DNA of 64,000 nucleotides from Actinomyces vulturis (GCF_001687305.1 NZ_LZRK01000003.1:186001-250000), one strand, 5' to 3'; positions 9,412 to 18,994 are shown, counted from the first letter of the stretch. Notes: generated by a model from the letters alone, not told the origin. Program-made: numbers and translations.

Positions 9412-10169
9412 GACAAAATCTCCTCCCCTTCATCCATGCTGATAGCGAAGGCCTGGGCGACATTGGATGGGGTAAGGATGTCGGCGGCTGGGCCGCTTGC
9501 TACCACGTGGCGGTGTAAAAGCACCGCTCGGTCTGCTAATTGGCGAAGAGATTTAAGATCGTGAGAGGAGATAAGCACGCTTCCTCCCTTGTCCACATGG
9601 CTGCGCAAAATGTCAGACATGAGTGCTTCGCTGGTTTTATCCACGCCGCTAAAGGGCTCATCAAGGAGCAGAAGTTGTGCTTCTTGAGATAGGGCTCTGG
9701 CTAGGAAGGCACGTTTGCGTTGTCCGCCGGACAGAGCCCCGATTTGGCGATCACTGAGATCGGTAAGACCCGTAATCTCCAAAGCTCGGCTGACGTGTTC
9801 ATGATCTGTTGTACTGGGGCGTCGAAGAATCCCCATATGTCCGTATCGGCCCGTCATCACCACCTCGCCCACGGTGATCGGAAAATCGCGATCCACGGCG
9901 TCTTCCTGAGGGACGTATCCAACCAGCCCGTGGTGGCGGGCCTGCGCAGGAGGCAGGCCATGAATGATGATGCGACCATGATCGGGTTCGGTCAGCCCCA
10001 TGACGGAGCGCAGGAGGGTGGACTTCCCTGAACCATTCATCCCCACGAGTGCGCAGATGGAGCCTTTCGCCACAGTGAGGTCCACGAGTTCTAGGGCGTG
10101 GACGTCTCCATAGTGGACGCTGACCGATTCAACATGGAGTGCTGCGGATTCGTCGTGTGAGGTGGTCAC
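9408..10169 (-). CDS. Metal ABC transporter ATP-binding protein
   Basis: ATPase that powers the metal importer encoded by its neighbours. Visible motifs: Walker A GMNGSGKST near residues 42-50, a Q-loop in GYVPQEDAVD near 88-97, the signature LSGGQ near 145-149, Walker B LLLLDEPFSGVD near 165-176 and the switch histidine in SSHD near 201-204. Length of 253 residues is standard for MntB/ZnuC-type ATPases. Four-base overlaps with the genes on both sides (9408-9411 and 10166-10169) make this a tightly coupled operon: binding protein, ATPase, permease. Confidence 0.95.
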   Translation of the reverse strand: MTTSHDESAALHVESVSVHYGDVHALELVDLTVAKGSICALVGMNGSGKSTLLRSVMGLTEPDHGRIIIHGLPPAQARHHGLVGYVPQEDAVDRDFPITVGEVVMTGRYGHMGILRRPSTTDHEHVSRALEITGLTDLSDRQIGALSGGQRKRAFLARALSQEAQLLLLDEPFSGVDKTSEALMSDILRSHVDKGGSVLISSHDLKSLRQLADRAVLLHRHVVASGPAADILTPSNVAQAFAISMDEGEEILS

Positions 10170-11167
10170 TGTCCGTTCTTTCCGCTCAGTCCATTGGTGA
10201 TGGTGGTGGCGTCGTAGGTAATGAGGTCAAGGTAGGTGGGGGCGTCTCCGTCGGGGCCGGTGAGTGAGTCCACGTAAAGCACGCCAGCGAAGTCTGCGCC
10301 GGTGGATTGGGCAACTTGTTTCATGGCTTTGTCATTGACGGTGGATTCACAGAACACGGCGGGGACGTGGTTGTCGTCAACAAAAGTAATGGTGGAGGCT
10401 ATTTGTTGAGGGGTGCCTTCGTTATCAGAGTTCACTGGCCAGAGGTAGCCCTCAGCTAGTCCTGCATCCTTGGCCAGGTAGGAGAAGGCGCCTTCGCATG
10501 TGACCAGTGCACGTTCATTTTCAGGCAGTTTGTTAAGTTCTTGCGTCATCGATTCCATGACGCCGCGTAGTTGCTCTTGATAGTCAGCTCCCCTCTTGGC
10601 GAAGTCGTCAGCGTGCTCGGGTGCTGCAGTGGAGAAAGCGGTGACGAGAAGATCAACGTAGTGGACGACGTTGATGGGGCTCATCCAGGCGTGAGGGTTG
10701 GGCTGTCCGTTGTATTCGCCCCCGGAGATCATGATGGGGTCAATCCCTTCGGACAGGTCAACGACAGTAGCCTTGGAATGGTTTGTGAACTTGTCGAACC
10801 ATCGTTCAAGACCTAGTCCTGCTTTGATAATGAGGGAAGCGTTTTGAGCGGATTTGATGTCATCAGGCGTGGGTTCATAGTCATGAATTTCGGCACCGGG
10901 CTTGGTGATGGAACGGATATCCATGTGTGGTCCGGAGACGTTGCGGGCAATATCGGCAATGACGGTGAAGGTGGCAAGGACTCGGGGCGCATGAGGATCG
11001 GTTTCATAATCCTGTTGTGATTCAGCGCTTGATGAGGCCTTGGGGCTGCAGGCTGCGAGTGTTCCCATCAAAGTGAGCACACTGGCACTCGTAGCAATGA
11101 AGGCGCTGCGGCGTGAGATTGCATGTGAAACAAGGGGTGAAGCGATACGGTGAGATGCGGCGGTCAT
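10166..11167 (-). CDS. Metal-binding lipoprotein of ABC importer, Mn-type ligands
   Basis: Cluster A-I (TroA/PsaA-type) substrate-binding lipoprotein. The signal peptide has a twin-arginine-like SRRSAF (residues 18-23) and a lipobox LAAC with Cys at residue 40. The four expected metal ligands can be placed as H95, H158, E224 and D299. His-His-Glu-Asp is the set found in manganese/iron proteins such as PsaA and MntC, whereas zinc proteins normally carry three histidines. In addition, the local sequence TCEGAFSYL resembles PsaA. It is the first gene of the operon, with a DtxR/MntR-like palindrome 53-66 bases before the start codon. Manganese uptake is therefore the preferred role, with iron as second choice. 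Confidence 0.93.
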   Translation of the reverse strand: MTAASHRIASPLVSHAISRRSAFIATSASVLTLMGTLAACSPKASSSAESQQDYETDPHAPRVLATFTVIADIARNVSGPHMDIRSITKPGAEIHDYEPTPDDIKSAQNASLIIKAGLGLERWFDKFTNHSKATVVDLSEGIDPIMISGGEYNGQPNPHAWMSPINVVHYVDLLVTAFSTAAPEHADDFAKRGADYQEQLRGVMESMTQELNKLPENERALVTCEGAFSYLAKDAGLAEGYLWPVNSDNEGTPQQIASTITFVDDNHVPAVFCESTVNDKAMKQVAQSTGADFAGVLYVDSLTGPDGDAPTYLDLITYDATTITNGLSGKNGQ

Positions 11168-11219
11168 GAGCGTTCCCGATAGGTCAGATAGGGACGGAGT
11201 AAGTAGCCTTTACTCTAGT

Positions 11220-11233
11220 TTCGGGTATCCGAA
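11220..11233. promoter_or_regulatory. Candidate MntR/DtxR-type operator in the metal-transporter promoter
   Basis: A perfect interrupted palindrome TTCGG-GTAT-CCGAA occupies 11220-11233. Reading the minus strand, TTGCGA (-35-like) is followed after 18 bases by TAGAGT (-10-like), and the palindrome fills the spacer between them. The arrangement of arms resembles DtxR/MntR-family boxes of actinobacteria (two TTNGG/CCNAA arms four bases apart). A second half-site-like copy of AAGTTCGG lies 15 bases upstream. Metal-dependent repression of the downstream operon is inferred. Confidence 0.55.
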
Positions 11234-11299
11234 CTTCGCAAGCCCGAACTTTTATCAATCATGACATAAGCCAGGAACACTAACGTGGTGACTAGGCTA

Positions 11300-12331
11300 T
11301 TAAGCCTGCACTCCAGGACGCTGCGCCGTAAGGAAACGATCACGCCCCGTCAAGTCCGGATGAATCAAGCATTGGCAAAATCCTGCTGCGCGCGCAGCCT
11401 CACAAATGGCCACCCCTTGAGATGAGTCGTGTTCCATCACAAACACACCACCGGGCTTAAGCAAGTGGAAGACGTGAGCAATAAGCGCTCGAGGGAAATC
11501 CATACCATCATCCCCTCCCCCATACACAGCACTATCTGGATCACAAGTAGTCTCATAATCTTCAACTGCACCAGCTGGAACGTAGGGAGGATTAGATACG
11601 ACTAGGTCAATCGTTCCCGCTTCCCATTGCTCACCACGCGGTCCCTGAACGACGCTCAGGTCAAGAACATCTCCATGGCAGATAGAAACACGCCGTGAAG
11701 CATCACCCAGTGTGGGAGCCGAGCAATTTTGCCGAGCCAATTCCACTGCTTGCGGGTTGATATCAACGCCAACAACCTCAACTCCGGGCACCTCACTGGC
11801 GATACTTCCAGCAATCGCACCCGACCCTGTACATAGGTCAAGGACACGTAAGGGGCGAGAGGAACATTCCTGCCCTACACCTGATGGCGTCACCTGACTA
11901 CCATCAGACATCACGGCACTGCTCAACACCCTATCTCCAGTTCCCGCACATGTCCTTGTCTCAGGAGCTGCCCCAAAGGCCACGAGGTGGTCGATTGCCC
12001 ATCCAGCAACAACTTCCGTCTCTGGGCGCACCACAAAGACTCCCGGGCGGCACTGGAGTTCCAGATAACGGAACCACATGAGTCCTAAAATGTGCTGAAG
12101 CGGGATGCGCTGACTCCTGCGCTCCACCATGTCGTCGAGAGCCTCAACATCATTGTCAGAAAGATTGCGTGCAAGGATAAGTGGGGAGCCAAGGACATGT
12201 TCCACCATAAGGCGAGCTTCTCCCTCGGCGTTCACAATGTCAGCTTGAACAAGCCGTGAAGTAATCACCCTCACCGCTTGACGCGGCAACATCGATGGAA
12301 CAAGACGCTCATGTTCCACGCGATGAATCAT
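11300..12331 (-). CDS. prmC: Release factor glutamine N5-methyltransferase PrmC
   Basis: Methylates the glutamine of the GGQ motif in peptide chain release factors. The SAM-binding motif LDLCTGSGAIA and the catalytic NPPY (in VVSNPPYVP, near residue 245) are both present, and an N-terminal helical domain of about 90 residues precedes them. At 343 residues it is longer than usual (about 280-290); the extra length is a low-complexity insert near residues 120-160, just before the SAM domain. The gene follows prfA by two bases, so enzyme and substrate are made from one transcript, the common bacterial arrangement. Confidence 0.95.
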   Translation of the reverse strand: MIHRVEHERLVPSMLPRQAVRVITSRLVQADIVNAEGEARLMVEHVLGSPLILARNLSDNDVEALDDMVERRSQRIPLQHILGLMWFRYLELQCRPGVFVVRPETEVVAGWAIDHLVAFGAAPETRTCAGTGDRVLSSAVMSDGSQVTPSGVGQECSSRPLRVLDLCTGSGAIAGSIASEVPGVEVVGVDINPQAVELARQNCSAPTLGDASRRVSICHGDVLDLSVVQGPRGEQWEAGTIDLVVSNPPYVPAGAVEDYETTCDPDSAVYGGGDDGMDFPRALIAHVFHLLKPGGVFVMEHDSSQGVAICEAARAAGFCQCLIHPDLTGRDRFLTAQRPGVQA

Positions 12332-12333
12332 GG

Positions 12334-13416
12334 TCAGTCCTGCCCCACAGCAGCCATACGTTCTGCTTCATCCATCACTATGGCAGACTCGATCACAGGA
12401 CCAAGATCCCCATCAAGCACAGCAGAAAGGTTATAAGCCTTGTATCCCGTGCGGTGATCAGCAATACGGTTTTCAGGGAAGTTGTAGGTACGGATACGCT
12501 CGGAACGGTCCACGGTACGAACCTGACTACGACGGGCTGCGCTTGCTTCAGCCTCAGCCTGGGCGGCACGTTCTGCTAAGAGTCGCGCACGGAGCACACG
12601 CATAGCAGCTTCCTTGTTCTGCAACTGACTCTTTTCATTCTGCATCGACACCACAATGCCAGTGGGCTCGTGAGTAATACGGACTGCTGAGTCAGTAGTA
12701 TTCACGCTCTGCCCACCAGGGCCAGAAGAACGGAACACATCGATACGCAGATCATTGGGATCAATTTCGATTTCACCCGGATCATCAACTTCAGGCATCA
12801 CTAGGACACCTGCCGCAGAGGTATGAATACGTCCCTGACTTTCGGTGACGGGAACACGTTGAACACGGTGTACTCCACCTTCATATTTGAGGTGAGCCCA
12901 CACACCTTCTTCAGGTGGTACCGCACTACGGTTTTTCACCGCGATACGAACATCTTTGTAGCCGCCAAGGTCAGACTCGGTAGCATCGAGCATTTCGGTA
13001 GCCCAGCCTTTGGATTCAGCATAACGCAAGTACATACGCACCAAGTCACCGGCGAAGAGGGCGGATTCTTCACCACCTTCACCAGCTTTGACCTCAATAA
13101 TCACATCACGCGAATCATCTGGGTCACGGGGAACAAGGAGTTGGCGCAGGCGGTCTGCTGCGGCAGATTCCTCCGTCTCACGGGCAGGCAATTCCGCAGC
13201 GAAGTCAGGATCGTCAGCAAGGTCTCGCGTGTCAGCCAAATCTTGGGCAGCCTGTTGCCATGTGCGATACGCGGCCACCACAGGACCGAGTTCTGCGTAA
13301 CGGCGGCCGAGCCTGCGCAGCACCACGGGGTCAGAAGCCATTTCGGAAGCCATTTGTTCTTCGATCTCAGCGTGCTCGTCAAGGAGGGGCTGTGCTGCTG
13401 AAAAGTCTTGGGACAT
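12334..13416 (-). CDS. prfA: Peptide chain release factor 1
   Basis: Recognises UAA and UAG stop codons and triggers peptide release on the ribosome. The codon-recognition PxT motif appears as PVT in [10 protein letters not shown], and the catalytic GGQ is in [10 protein letters not shown] near residue 235. The frame is open to 13452, but the ATG at 13416 gives the usual 360-residue size and has a GAGAG upstream, so it is preferred. It lies downstream of rpmE and immediately upstream of prmC, the standard actinobacterial order. Confidence 0.97.
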   Translation of the reverse strand: MSQDFSAAQPLLDEHAEIEEQMASEMASDPVVLRRLGRRYAELGPVVAAYRTWQQAAQDLADTRDLADDPDFAAELPARETEESAAADRLRQLLVPRDPDDSRDVIIEVKAGEGGEESALFAGDLVRMYLRYAESKGWATEMLDATESDLGGYKDVRIAVKNRSAVPPEEGVWAHLKYEGGVHRVQRVPVTESQGRIHTSAAGVLVMPEVDDPGEIEIDPNDLRIDVFRSSGPGGQSVNTTDSAVRITHEPTGIVVSMQNEKSQLQNKEAAMRVLRARLLAERAAQAEAEASAARRSQVRTVDRSERIRTYNFPENRIADHRTGYKAYNLSAVLDGDLGPVIESAIVMDEAERMAAVGQD

Positions 13417-13500
13417 GACTGACTCTCTGTAATGCGAAGGCTGGGGTGACATAATGATGGTGCTTTAGCCGTAGTGCGCGGGCACTGGCCAGATACGACA

Positions 13501-13538
13501 CCGACGCCGACCTACACGATAGTGCAGATCGGCGTCGG
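13501..13538 (-). terminator. Hairpin downstream of rpmE
   Basis: Ten-base perfect arms at 13501-13510 and 13529-13538 enclose 18 bases that can themselves form a short stem, giving one long hairpin beginning ten bases after the rpmE stop codon. There is no T tract. It may terminate or attenuate rpmE transcription before prfA or protect the rpmE mRNA end. Confidence 0.6.
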
Positions 13539-13548
13539 GATAAGACAG

Positions 13549-13761
13549 TTACTTGGAGCGCTTGCCGTAGCGAGCCTCGAAGCGGGCCACACGACCACCG
13601 GTGTCCAGAATCTTCTGCTTGCCCGTGTAGAACGGGTGGCACTGAGAGCACACATCGGCACGAATTTCGCCGGAGGTGACGGTGGAACGAGTCTCGAACG
13701 TGTTACCACAGGTGCAGGTCACCTGAGTGGTCACGTATTCGGGGTGGATCCCCTGCTTCAT
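13549..13761 (-). CDS. rpmE: 50S ribosomal protein L31 (zinc-binding form)
   Basis: Ribosomal protein bL31, 70 residues, starting [10 protein letters not shown]. Four cysteines (C16, C18, C38, C41) form the zinc site, so this is the C+ paralogue rather than the zinc-independent form made under zinc starvation. The frame is open 34 codons further upstream, but a clear GGAGA ribosome-binding site lies just before the ATG at 13761 and the family starts there. The gene is followed by prfA, with a hairpin in between. Confidence 0.97.
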   Translation of the reverse strand: MKQGIHPEYVTTQVTCTCGNTFETRSTVTSGEIRADVCSQCHPFYTGKQKILDTGGRVARFEARYGKRSK

Positions 13762-13923
13762 AGGTTTCTCCTTAGCGTCAGAGGGCTCCGGGTCCATCAC
13801 GGATTGTGACGGTGAACCGGCAACCAAAGAATTATCTTTCCATAGAGGCACACCTATCAACAAGGCGAGATCACGTGAGACGGGGCACGCCCCACAGACG
13901 GATTACCAAAGAATTCTGGCGAC

Positions 13924-15705
13924 CTAGAAGGAGGATGAGGAACCAGAACCGGAGAAACTTCCACCAGATCCGCCTGAGAATCCACCCACGCGGCCACCTG
14001 AGCCACCCCAAGAAGAGGTATTCGAGCGCGACGGATCAGCAGTGGAACGCGCGGAGTGGTAACCACGATCCACAAGAACCACAGGACCATAGTAAGTGCG
14101 GTTGCCATAGTAACTGCGCGGGTAGGGTCCGCCTCCCCAGGAATAGCGCCGTCCCCATGAGGACTGGCTGACATCCAGGTTTCCTGCACGAGTGGTTGCA
14201 GCCCATACGGCGTCAGGGTTCCAGTACACACTTCCCTCGTGAGCGCGAATGGTGCTGGCGGGGTTGTAACTCATGGAGCGGTTACCCCAACGCCAATATC
14301 CCTTGTAGACCTGCTCCTTCTGCTGGGCAACTGAGATTGAACCGGTAAATACGCGGCGCTGGTATTCAGGCATGCGCTCCATAATCATTTCCATGACCCG
14401 AGCACCTTGCATACGAGTAGTCTGAGCAATGACATCGAGTTCGCTGAGTGCTTGTTCAGCATCGATGGCCTTTTCCCCTAGTTGTATGCCGAGGCTATCC
14501 ACTTGCCCGAAAGCGTCAGCCACATACCTCTGGAACTCGGTGAAATTGACACCAGGGTAGCGGCGTTGGGAGTCCATCGCCATGTCAGACAATGCAGCCA
14601 ATTCTTCACAGATGGGCCCGATTTCATTGAACCAGACCTGCTGCCAGGTGGGCCCATGGGAATACAAGATTTCAGCGTTCCTAATAACGTCATCCATGGC
14701 ATCAACAGAGACCACCCGGTCATGGATGCGCTGTAAATCAGTGCTCACATTGGGGTTGAACAAGTGCAGCCCCTTGGGCTCGGAGAATCCTTGCATCACA
14801 CTGGTGGCCGCGTAATAGTCCTGCTTGTACTGCTCATAGCGGGCGAGTACCTGGGTGGAATGGTCTTTGTCCTGAGGAAGCATCATGGCCGCGAGCGCGG
14901 TGGAGTCAAAGTCTTTGGTGATGTTGGTGTAAGAGCGTTTGAGTCCGTTGATAATGGACTTGTTTTTTGCCCGAACACGCCCCATTCCTCCAAGACCTAC
15001 GAGTCCTGCGAGTGCGGCGATGCCACCGATGAACCATCCCCAGAATCCGGCAAAGAACGGGCGATCAATACGTCCTGCTGCTTCCTTGACTGCTTCAAGG
15101 GTGCCTTGCTGCCAGCGACCATCGCGGTAGTCGGGTTTTGCGGCGTCTTGGACGGCTGTTTCTCCCGAGGCGCCGATCATGACATCTTCACCGAAGTAGG
15201 AACCCACCTGACGCCCTTCAGGTGAGAAAGCGATGATGAGGACGTGGGGAGCGAAAACATTGGGATGGGCGGGGTCAATCCACCCTTCATCAGCGTAGGA
15301 GGTGCGGATCCGTTCAAGCATCTCGTCATTGAGGCTTTGCGGGGGAATGTCTCCCACACTCATCACTAGGACACGCATACCTGAGGTGTAGAAATCGACG
15401 TTGGAGATTTCTTCTTCAAGCCACCTGGTATCGAGTACGTTAGCCTCATCATGAATCACGACCTGTTCAGGTGCGTGTGATTGCGTGAATCCCAGTGCTA
15501 GTGACAGTGGAAGGAGAGAAAGTGACACGACAATCAGTACCAGCGTGATGACCACGCCGATGACACGGTAGTTGCGCTGTTGTCCCACAGTGGCAACATC
15601 CTGTGATGCTTTCACTAACCTGCGTCCGGTATATCCCATGAGCCTATTATGTCTGCTCCGCCACAGTGAAGGGGACTGACGCAGGGATGAATCAGCGGGG
15701 ACCAC
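13924..15705 (-). CDS. TPM-domain (DUF5129-like) membrane protein
   Basis: A 593-residue membrane protein of unknown function. In order: a basic N-terminus, one membrane segment near residues 49-70, an extracytoplasmic TPM-like domain near 80-200 (beginning VIHDEANVLD), a second membrane segment near 215-240, and a long cytoplasmic helical region to about 470. The last 60 residues are Ser/Gly/Arg-rich, ending in a glycine-serine tail. TPM domains are linked to photosystem repair in plants and membrane quality control in bacteria, but actinobacterial members are uncharacterised. The listed GTG start has a purine-rich tract almost touching it; ATG at 15639 is a reasonable alternative. Confidence 0.75.
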   Translation of the reverse strand: MVPADSSLRQSPSLWRSRHNRLMGYTGRRLVKASQDVATVGQQRNYRVIGVVITLVLIVVSLSLLPLSLALGFTQSHAPEQVVIHDEANVLDTRWLEEEISNVDFYTSGMRVLVMSVGDIPPQSLNDEMLERIRTSYADEGWIDPAHPNVFAPHVLIIAFSPEGRQVGSYFGEDVMIGASGETAVQDAAKPDYRDGRWQQGTLEAVKEAAGRIDRPFFAGFWGWFIGGIAALAGLVGLGGMGRVRAKNKSIINGLKRSYTNITKDFDSTALAAMMLPQDKDHSTQVLARYEQYKQDYYAATSVMQGFSEPKGLHLFNPNVSTDLQRIHDRVVSVDAMDDVIRNAEILYSHGPTWQQVWFNEIGPICEELAALSDMAMDSQRRYPGVNFTEFQRYVADAFGQVDSLGIQLGEKAIDAEQALSELDVIAQTTRMQGARVMEMIMERMPEYQRRVFTGSISVAQQKEQVYKGYWRWGNRSMSYNPASTIRAHEGSVYWNPDAVWAATTRAGNLDVSQSSWGRRYSWGGGPYPRSYYGNRTYYGPVVLVDRGYHSARSTADPSRSNTSSWGGSGGRVGGFSGGSGGSFSGSGSSSSF

Positions 15706-15755
15706 TCCCCCTTCCGGATGATGACATACCGCTATCCCACGCTCACTGAGTATTC

Positions 15756-16655
15756 TCAGGGGGTGACGAGAGGCAAAGCGCCTTCCTCAAGGATTGTCTC
15801 AAGCATGGCCTCGGGCATGAGGTTTTCTCCCAGCAAATTAGGCTTTCCCGCACCATGATAGTCGGAGGCACCACTCATCATCAGGTCGTATCGCTGAGCG
15901 ATCTCTGCGGCCTGTTCACGTTGTTCGGGGCCATGGTCACGGTGATCGACTTCAACACCGGCCAAGCCGACGTCTTTCATCTGGCCAAAGACTTCATCGG
16001 GAATGAGTTTCTTCTGGCGTTTTGATGCGCGCGGGTGGGCTACGACGGGAACGCCCCCTGCGGCGCGAACGAGTGCCACGGCGTCAACAGGATCGAGCGC
16101 CCAGTGACGCACGTAATAGGGCGAACCGTTGTGAAGAGGGCCAGCGAAGGCGGCGCTACGGTCGGGGAAGCAGCCTTTGGCCACGAGAGCATCGGCGATA
16201 TGGGGGCGCCCGATGGTCACTGCTCCCCCTGCTTGCTGGACTACTTCCTCGTAGGTGATCGGGAAGTCAACGGCGAGAAGAGCGACCATTTCTTGGGCGC
16301 GAGTCACGCGAGTCTCGCGTGCTCGCAGGCATGCATCAGAAAGCGGCAGGTAGGCAGGATCATGAAGGTAACTGAGCAGGTGCATAGAGATGCCTTGCCA
16401 GGCGCAGGAGATCTCCATTCCACGCAGCAAACTCACGCCACTGGTGGCCACAGCACGTTCTGCTTCTTCCCATCCAGCAACAGTGTCATGGTCGGTCAGG
16501 CCAATGACGTCCAGGCCTGCATCGCGTGCCTTGCTTAGTAACTCGGTGGGCGTGTCTGTTCCGTCAGAAAAGGAACTGTGCGTATGGGGGTCGATGCGCA
16601 TATGTGCAGTGTACGTTTCTTCACTACTGTGCTCCTTGCGTGGATGGTGCTGCAT
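15756..16655 (-). CDS. PHP-domain phosphoesterase (YciV/TrpH-like)
   Basis: Metal-dependent phosphoesterase of the PHP family. Characterised relatives (YciV/RNase AM) hydrolyse short oligonucleotides and 3',5'-bisphosphonucleotides. Metal-binding motifs are visible: DPHTHSSFSDG close to the N-terminus, GLTDHDT, a later VVAHPRASK, and GASDYHG near the C-terminus. The frame is open to 16811, but ATG at 16655 has a good AAAGGA ribosome-binding site six bases upstream, and a longer protein would run into the divergent aminopeptidase gene. The product is then 299 residues, the normal size. Its exact substrate is not determined by sequence. Confidence 0.9.
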   Translation of the reverse strand: MQHHPRKEHSSEETYTAHMRIDPHTHSSFSDGTDTPTELLSKARDAGLDVIGLTDHDTVAGWEEAERAVATSGVSLLRGMEISCAWQGISMHLLSYLHDPAYLPLSDACLRARETRVTRAQEMVALLAVDFPITYEEVVQQAGGAVTIGRPHIADALVAKGCFPDRSAAFAGPLHNGSPYYVRHWALDPVDAVALVRAAGGVPVVAHPRASKRQKKLIPDEVFGQMKDVGLAGVEVDHRDHGPEQREQAAEIAQRYDLMMSGASDYHGAGKPNLLGENLMPEAMLETILEEGALPLVTP

Positions 16656-16755
16656 AAGTGTCCTTTCGTTGACAGCGATACATGTGTGTTGAGTGTTGTG
16701 TTCGTTCTGCGCTTGGTGACAGGTCTGGTCCAGGCAAACGTGGCACGATGGTGGT

Positions 16756-18321
16756 ATGACGAATGAATCCGAAACCCAAGCCCCCCAGTCGATGGCCTCT
16801 CGCGGTTCCAACCGTTCGGCTCAGCCGTACTGCGCGAATTTCCGCGACTTCATTGGCGATGGGTGGGGTCCACGTCCCCAGGGTCCTACTGAGGCTCTCG
16901 ATAGCGCCCCTTACGCTGCACTGCGCCGTGCTGCGATTGGCGCCTCCTTCCCCGGCGAACGCCTCGTCATTCCGGCTGGCCCGCTAAAGGTTCGCTCAAA
17001 TGACTGCGACTACCTGTTCCGTCCTCATTCCGCGTTCGCTCATATGACCGGTACCGGTACGAACTTCGAGCCCGACGCCGTTCTGGTTCTTCACCCACTC
17101 ACTGACGCTTCCAGCAAAGTTGCTCAAGGCGAGGCAACTCATGAAGCTGTTCTCTATTTCCGTCCTCGCGCTTCACGGTCGAGCGAGGAGTTTTACGCCA
17201 ATGCACGTTACGGGGAATTGTGGGTGGGGGCCCGCCCGAGCCTGGAGGAAATCCAGACCCTCACCGGCATCACCTGCGCACACATCGATACTCTTCCTGA
17301 TGCTCTGGCTAAGGATGCCGGTCCCGGCGGAGTGAATCTGCGTGTAGTTCTTGAGGCTGATGACGCAGTGACCTCTCTCGTAGACTCTACTCGTAGCCAG
17401 GCCGGCCTATCCTCCGGCAGTGAAGCTCAAGCCAGTGATGAAGCTCTAATGGAAGCACTGAGCGAACTGCGCTTGACCAAAGATCCGTGGGAAGTTCAGC
17501 AGATGCAGAACGCCGTGGACGCCACCCGAGCAGGTTTCGATGACCTGATCCGTTCCATTCCTCGCGCCCAGGGGCACTGGCGTGGCGAACGCGTTCTCGA
17601 AGGGGCTTTTGGCGCAAAAGCTCGCGAAGAAGGCAACGGCGTGGGCTATGAAACAATTGCTGCTGCTGGTAACCATGCCAATACGCTGCACTGGATTAAT
17701 AACAACGGCCCTGTACGTTCTGGTGACCTGGTCCTGGTTGATGCAGGCGTTGAGGTGGATTCCCTCTACACCGCCGATATTACTCGCACTATCCCCGTCG
17801 ATGGTCATTTTACTGAGCCCCAGGCTCGCGTGTACCAGGCTGTTCTTGATGCTTGCGAGGCTTCTCTGGCTGCAGCAAACAAACCGGGAGCAAAGTTTCG
17901 TGACCTTCATGCAGCAGCCATGGTGGTTCTCGCTGACCGCTTGGAAAAGTGGGGTTTACTTCCCGATGGTGTAAGCGCTGAGGAGACTCTCAAACCTGAG
18001 GGCCAGTTCCACCGCCGCTGGATGGTTCATGGCACCAGCCACCATCTGGGTATTGATGTCCATGACTGCGCTCAGGCACGTCGTGACATGTACATGGATG
18101 CTGAGTTGGAGCCGGGCATGTGCTTCACCATCGAGCCTGGCCTGTACTTCCGAGAAGATGACCTCAAGGTTCCCGAAGAGTTCCGCGGCATGGGTGTGCG
18201 CATTGAAGATGACTGCATCGTTCGTCCCGATGGTTCCGTGGAGCGTCTGAGCGAATCCATTCCTCGTACCATCGACGACGTCGAGGCATGGATTACCAGC
18301 CTTATTCAGTCGGACAACTGA
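16756..18321 (+). CDS. Aminopeptidase P family Xaa-Pro aminopeptidase
   Basis: Cytoplasmic metallopeptidase (M24B) that removes an N-terminal residue preceding proline. An AMP_N domain occupies roughly residues 50-200, followed by the pita-bread catalytic domain. The five metal ligands are visible: Asp in LVDAGVE (about 329) and TADITRT (about 341), His in GTSHHLGID (about 426), Glu in TIEPGLYF (about 459) and Glu in VRIEDD (about 483). Length is 521 residues, similar to other actinobacterial PepP proteins. A GGTGG precedes the ATG at 16756. It is divergent from the PHP gene and ends at a strong hairpin. Confidence 0.95.
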   Translation: MTNESETQAPQSMASRGSNRSAQPYCANFRDFIGDGWGPRPQGPTEALDSAPYAALRRAAIGASFPGERLVIPAGPLKVRSNDCDYLFRPHSAFAHMTGTGTNFEPDAVLVLHPLTDASSKVAQGEATHEAVLYFRPRASRSSEEFYANARYGELWVGARPSLEEIQTLTGITCAHIDTLPDALAKDAGPGGVNLRVVLEADDAVTSLVDSTRSQAGLSSGSEAQASDEALMEALSELRLTKDPWEVQQMQNAVDATRAGFDDLIRSIPRAQGHWRGERVLEGAFGAKAREEGNGVGYETIAAAGNHANTLHWINNNGPVRSGDLVLVDAGVEVDSLYTADITRTIPVDGHFTEPQARVYQAVLDACEASLAAANKPGAKFRDLHAAAMVVLADRLEKWGLLPDGVSAEETLKPEGQFHRRWMVHGTSHHLGIDVHDCAQARRDMYMDAELEPGMCFTIEPGLYFREDDLKVPEEFRGMGVRIEDDCIVRPDGSVERLSESIPRTIDDVEAWITSLIQSDN

Positions 18322-18419
18322 GCGTCATTGACTTATGACAGTTGACGTTTCATCACCACTGAATCTTGGCGATGACCTTCCTTGTCGTCACAGAAATAAG
18401 CGGAGATGAGATAACTTCA

Positions 18420-18447
18420 GGGGGCTGCACCATTGGGTGCAGCCCCC
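18420..18447. terminator. Perfect 12-bp hairpin between convergent genes
   Basis: Arms 18420-18431 and 18436-18447 pair perfectly around ATTG, forming a very GC-rich stem. It lies between the aminopeptidase gene (plus) and the DUF1003 gene (minus), whose 3' end is at 18482, so it probably stops transcription from both directions. Confidence 0.8.
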
Positions 18448-18481
18448 TTCACGTTGAAACAACCGAGCGCTAGATTACGAA

Positions 18482-18994
18482 CTAATTGTTGTCCTGATCG
18501 TCGTTAGTGTCTTCGTCTTCTGTCATTTCACGAATCTCATCGAGCAGGTCGCGCAGTTCGCCGCGAACAAAGTCACGGGTGGCCACTTCGTTCATAGCGA
18601 GGCGCAGTGAAGCGATTTCTCGGGTGAGAAATTCAGTATCCGCAAGGTTGCGCTCTGCTCGCTGACGGTCCTGTTCAGCGGTCACGCGGTCACGATCATC
18701 TTGGCGGTTTTGTGCAAGAAGAATAAGGGGTGCTGAGTAGGAGGCCTGTGTGGAGAATGCGAGGTTGAGGAGAATGAATGGGTAGGGGTCCCAGGCGTAG
18801 TGCTTTGCGTAGGCCACGAGGATGACGTTGGCGCTGATCCATGCCACCACGAAGATCGTCATGTAAAGGATGAACTTCGGTGAGCCCATGAATCGGGCGG
18901 TGGCTTCAGCGAAGCGTCCAAAACTTTCACTGTCACCGCCATTGAAGCGTAAGCGGCGACTGGATTCTAGGGGCGTATCGAGGGACTCAGCCAT
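18482..18994 (-). CDS. DUF1003 membrane protein
   Basis: A 170-residue protein with two adjacent membrane segments (about residues 42-64 and 75-97), matching the DUF1003 family of unknown function, followed by a charged helical tail ending in Asp/Glu/Asn residues. ATG at 18994 is chosen because a GAGAGGAG ribosome-binding site precedes it; the frame is open 19 codons further. It overlaps the end of the upstream CBS/MgtE-N gene by eight bases, so they are co-translated. This pair is often adjacent in actinobacteria, which suggests a shared role, perhaps in magnesium or ion handling, but no activity is known. Confidence 0.9.
   Translation of the reverse strand: MAESLDTPLESSRRLRFNGGDSESFGRFAEATARFMGSPKFILYMTIFVVAWISANVILVAYAKHYAWDPYPFILLNLAFSTQASYSAPLILLAQNRQDDRDRVTAEQDRQRAERNLADTEFLTREIASLRLAMNEVATRDFVRGELRDLLDEIREMTEDEDTNDDQDNN

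Noticed and set aside
12823-13401. 192-codon frame antisense to prfA
   Set aside because: Complement of a strongly conserved gene; the predicted protein has no family features.
16656-16811. Longer N-terminus for the PHP protein
   Set aside because: The added residues are unlike the family and would extend into the divergent aminopeptidase gene; the ATG at 16655 has the good ribosome-binding site.
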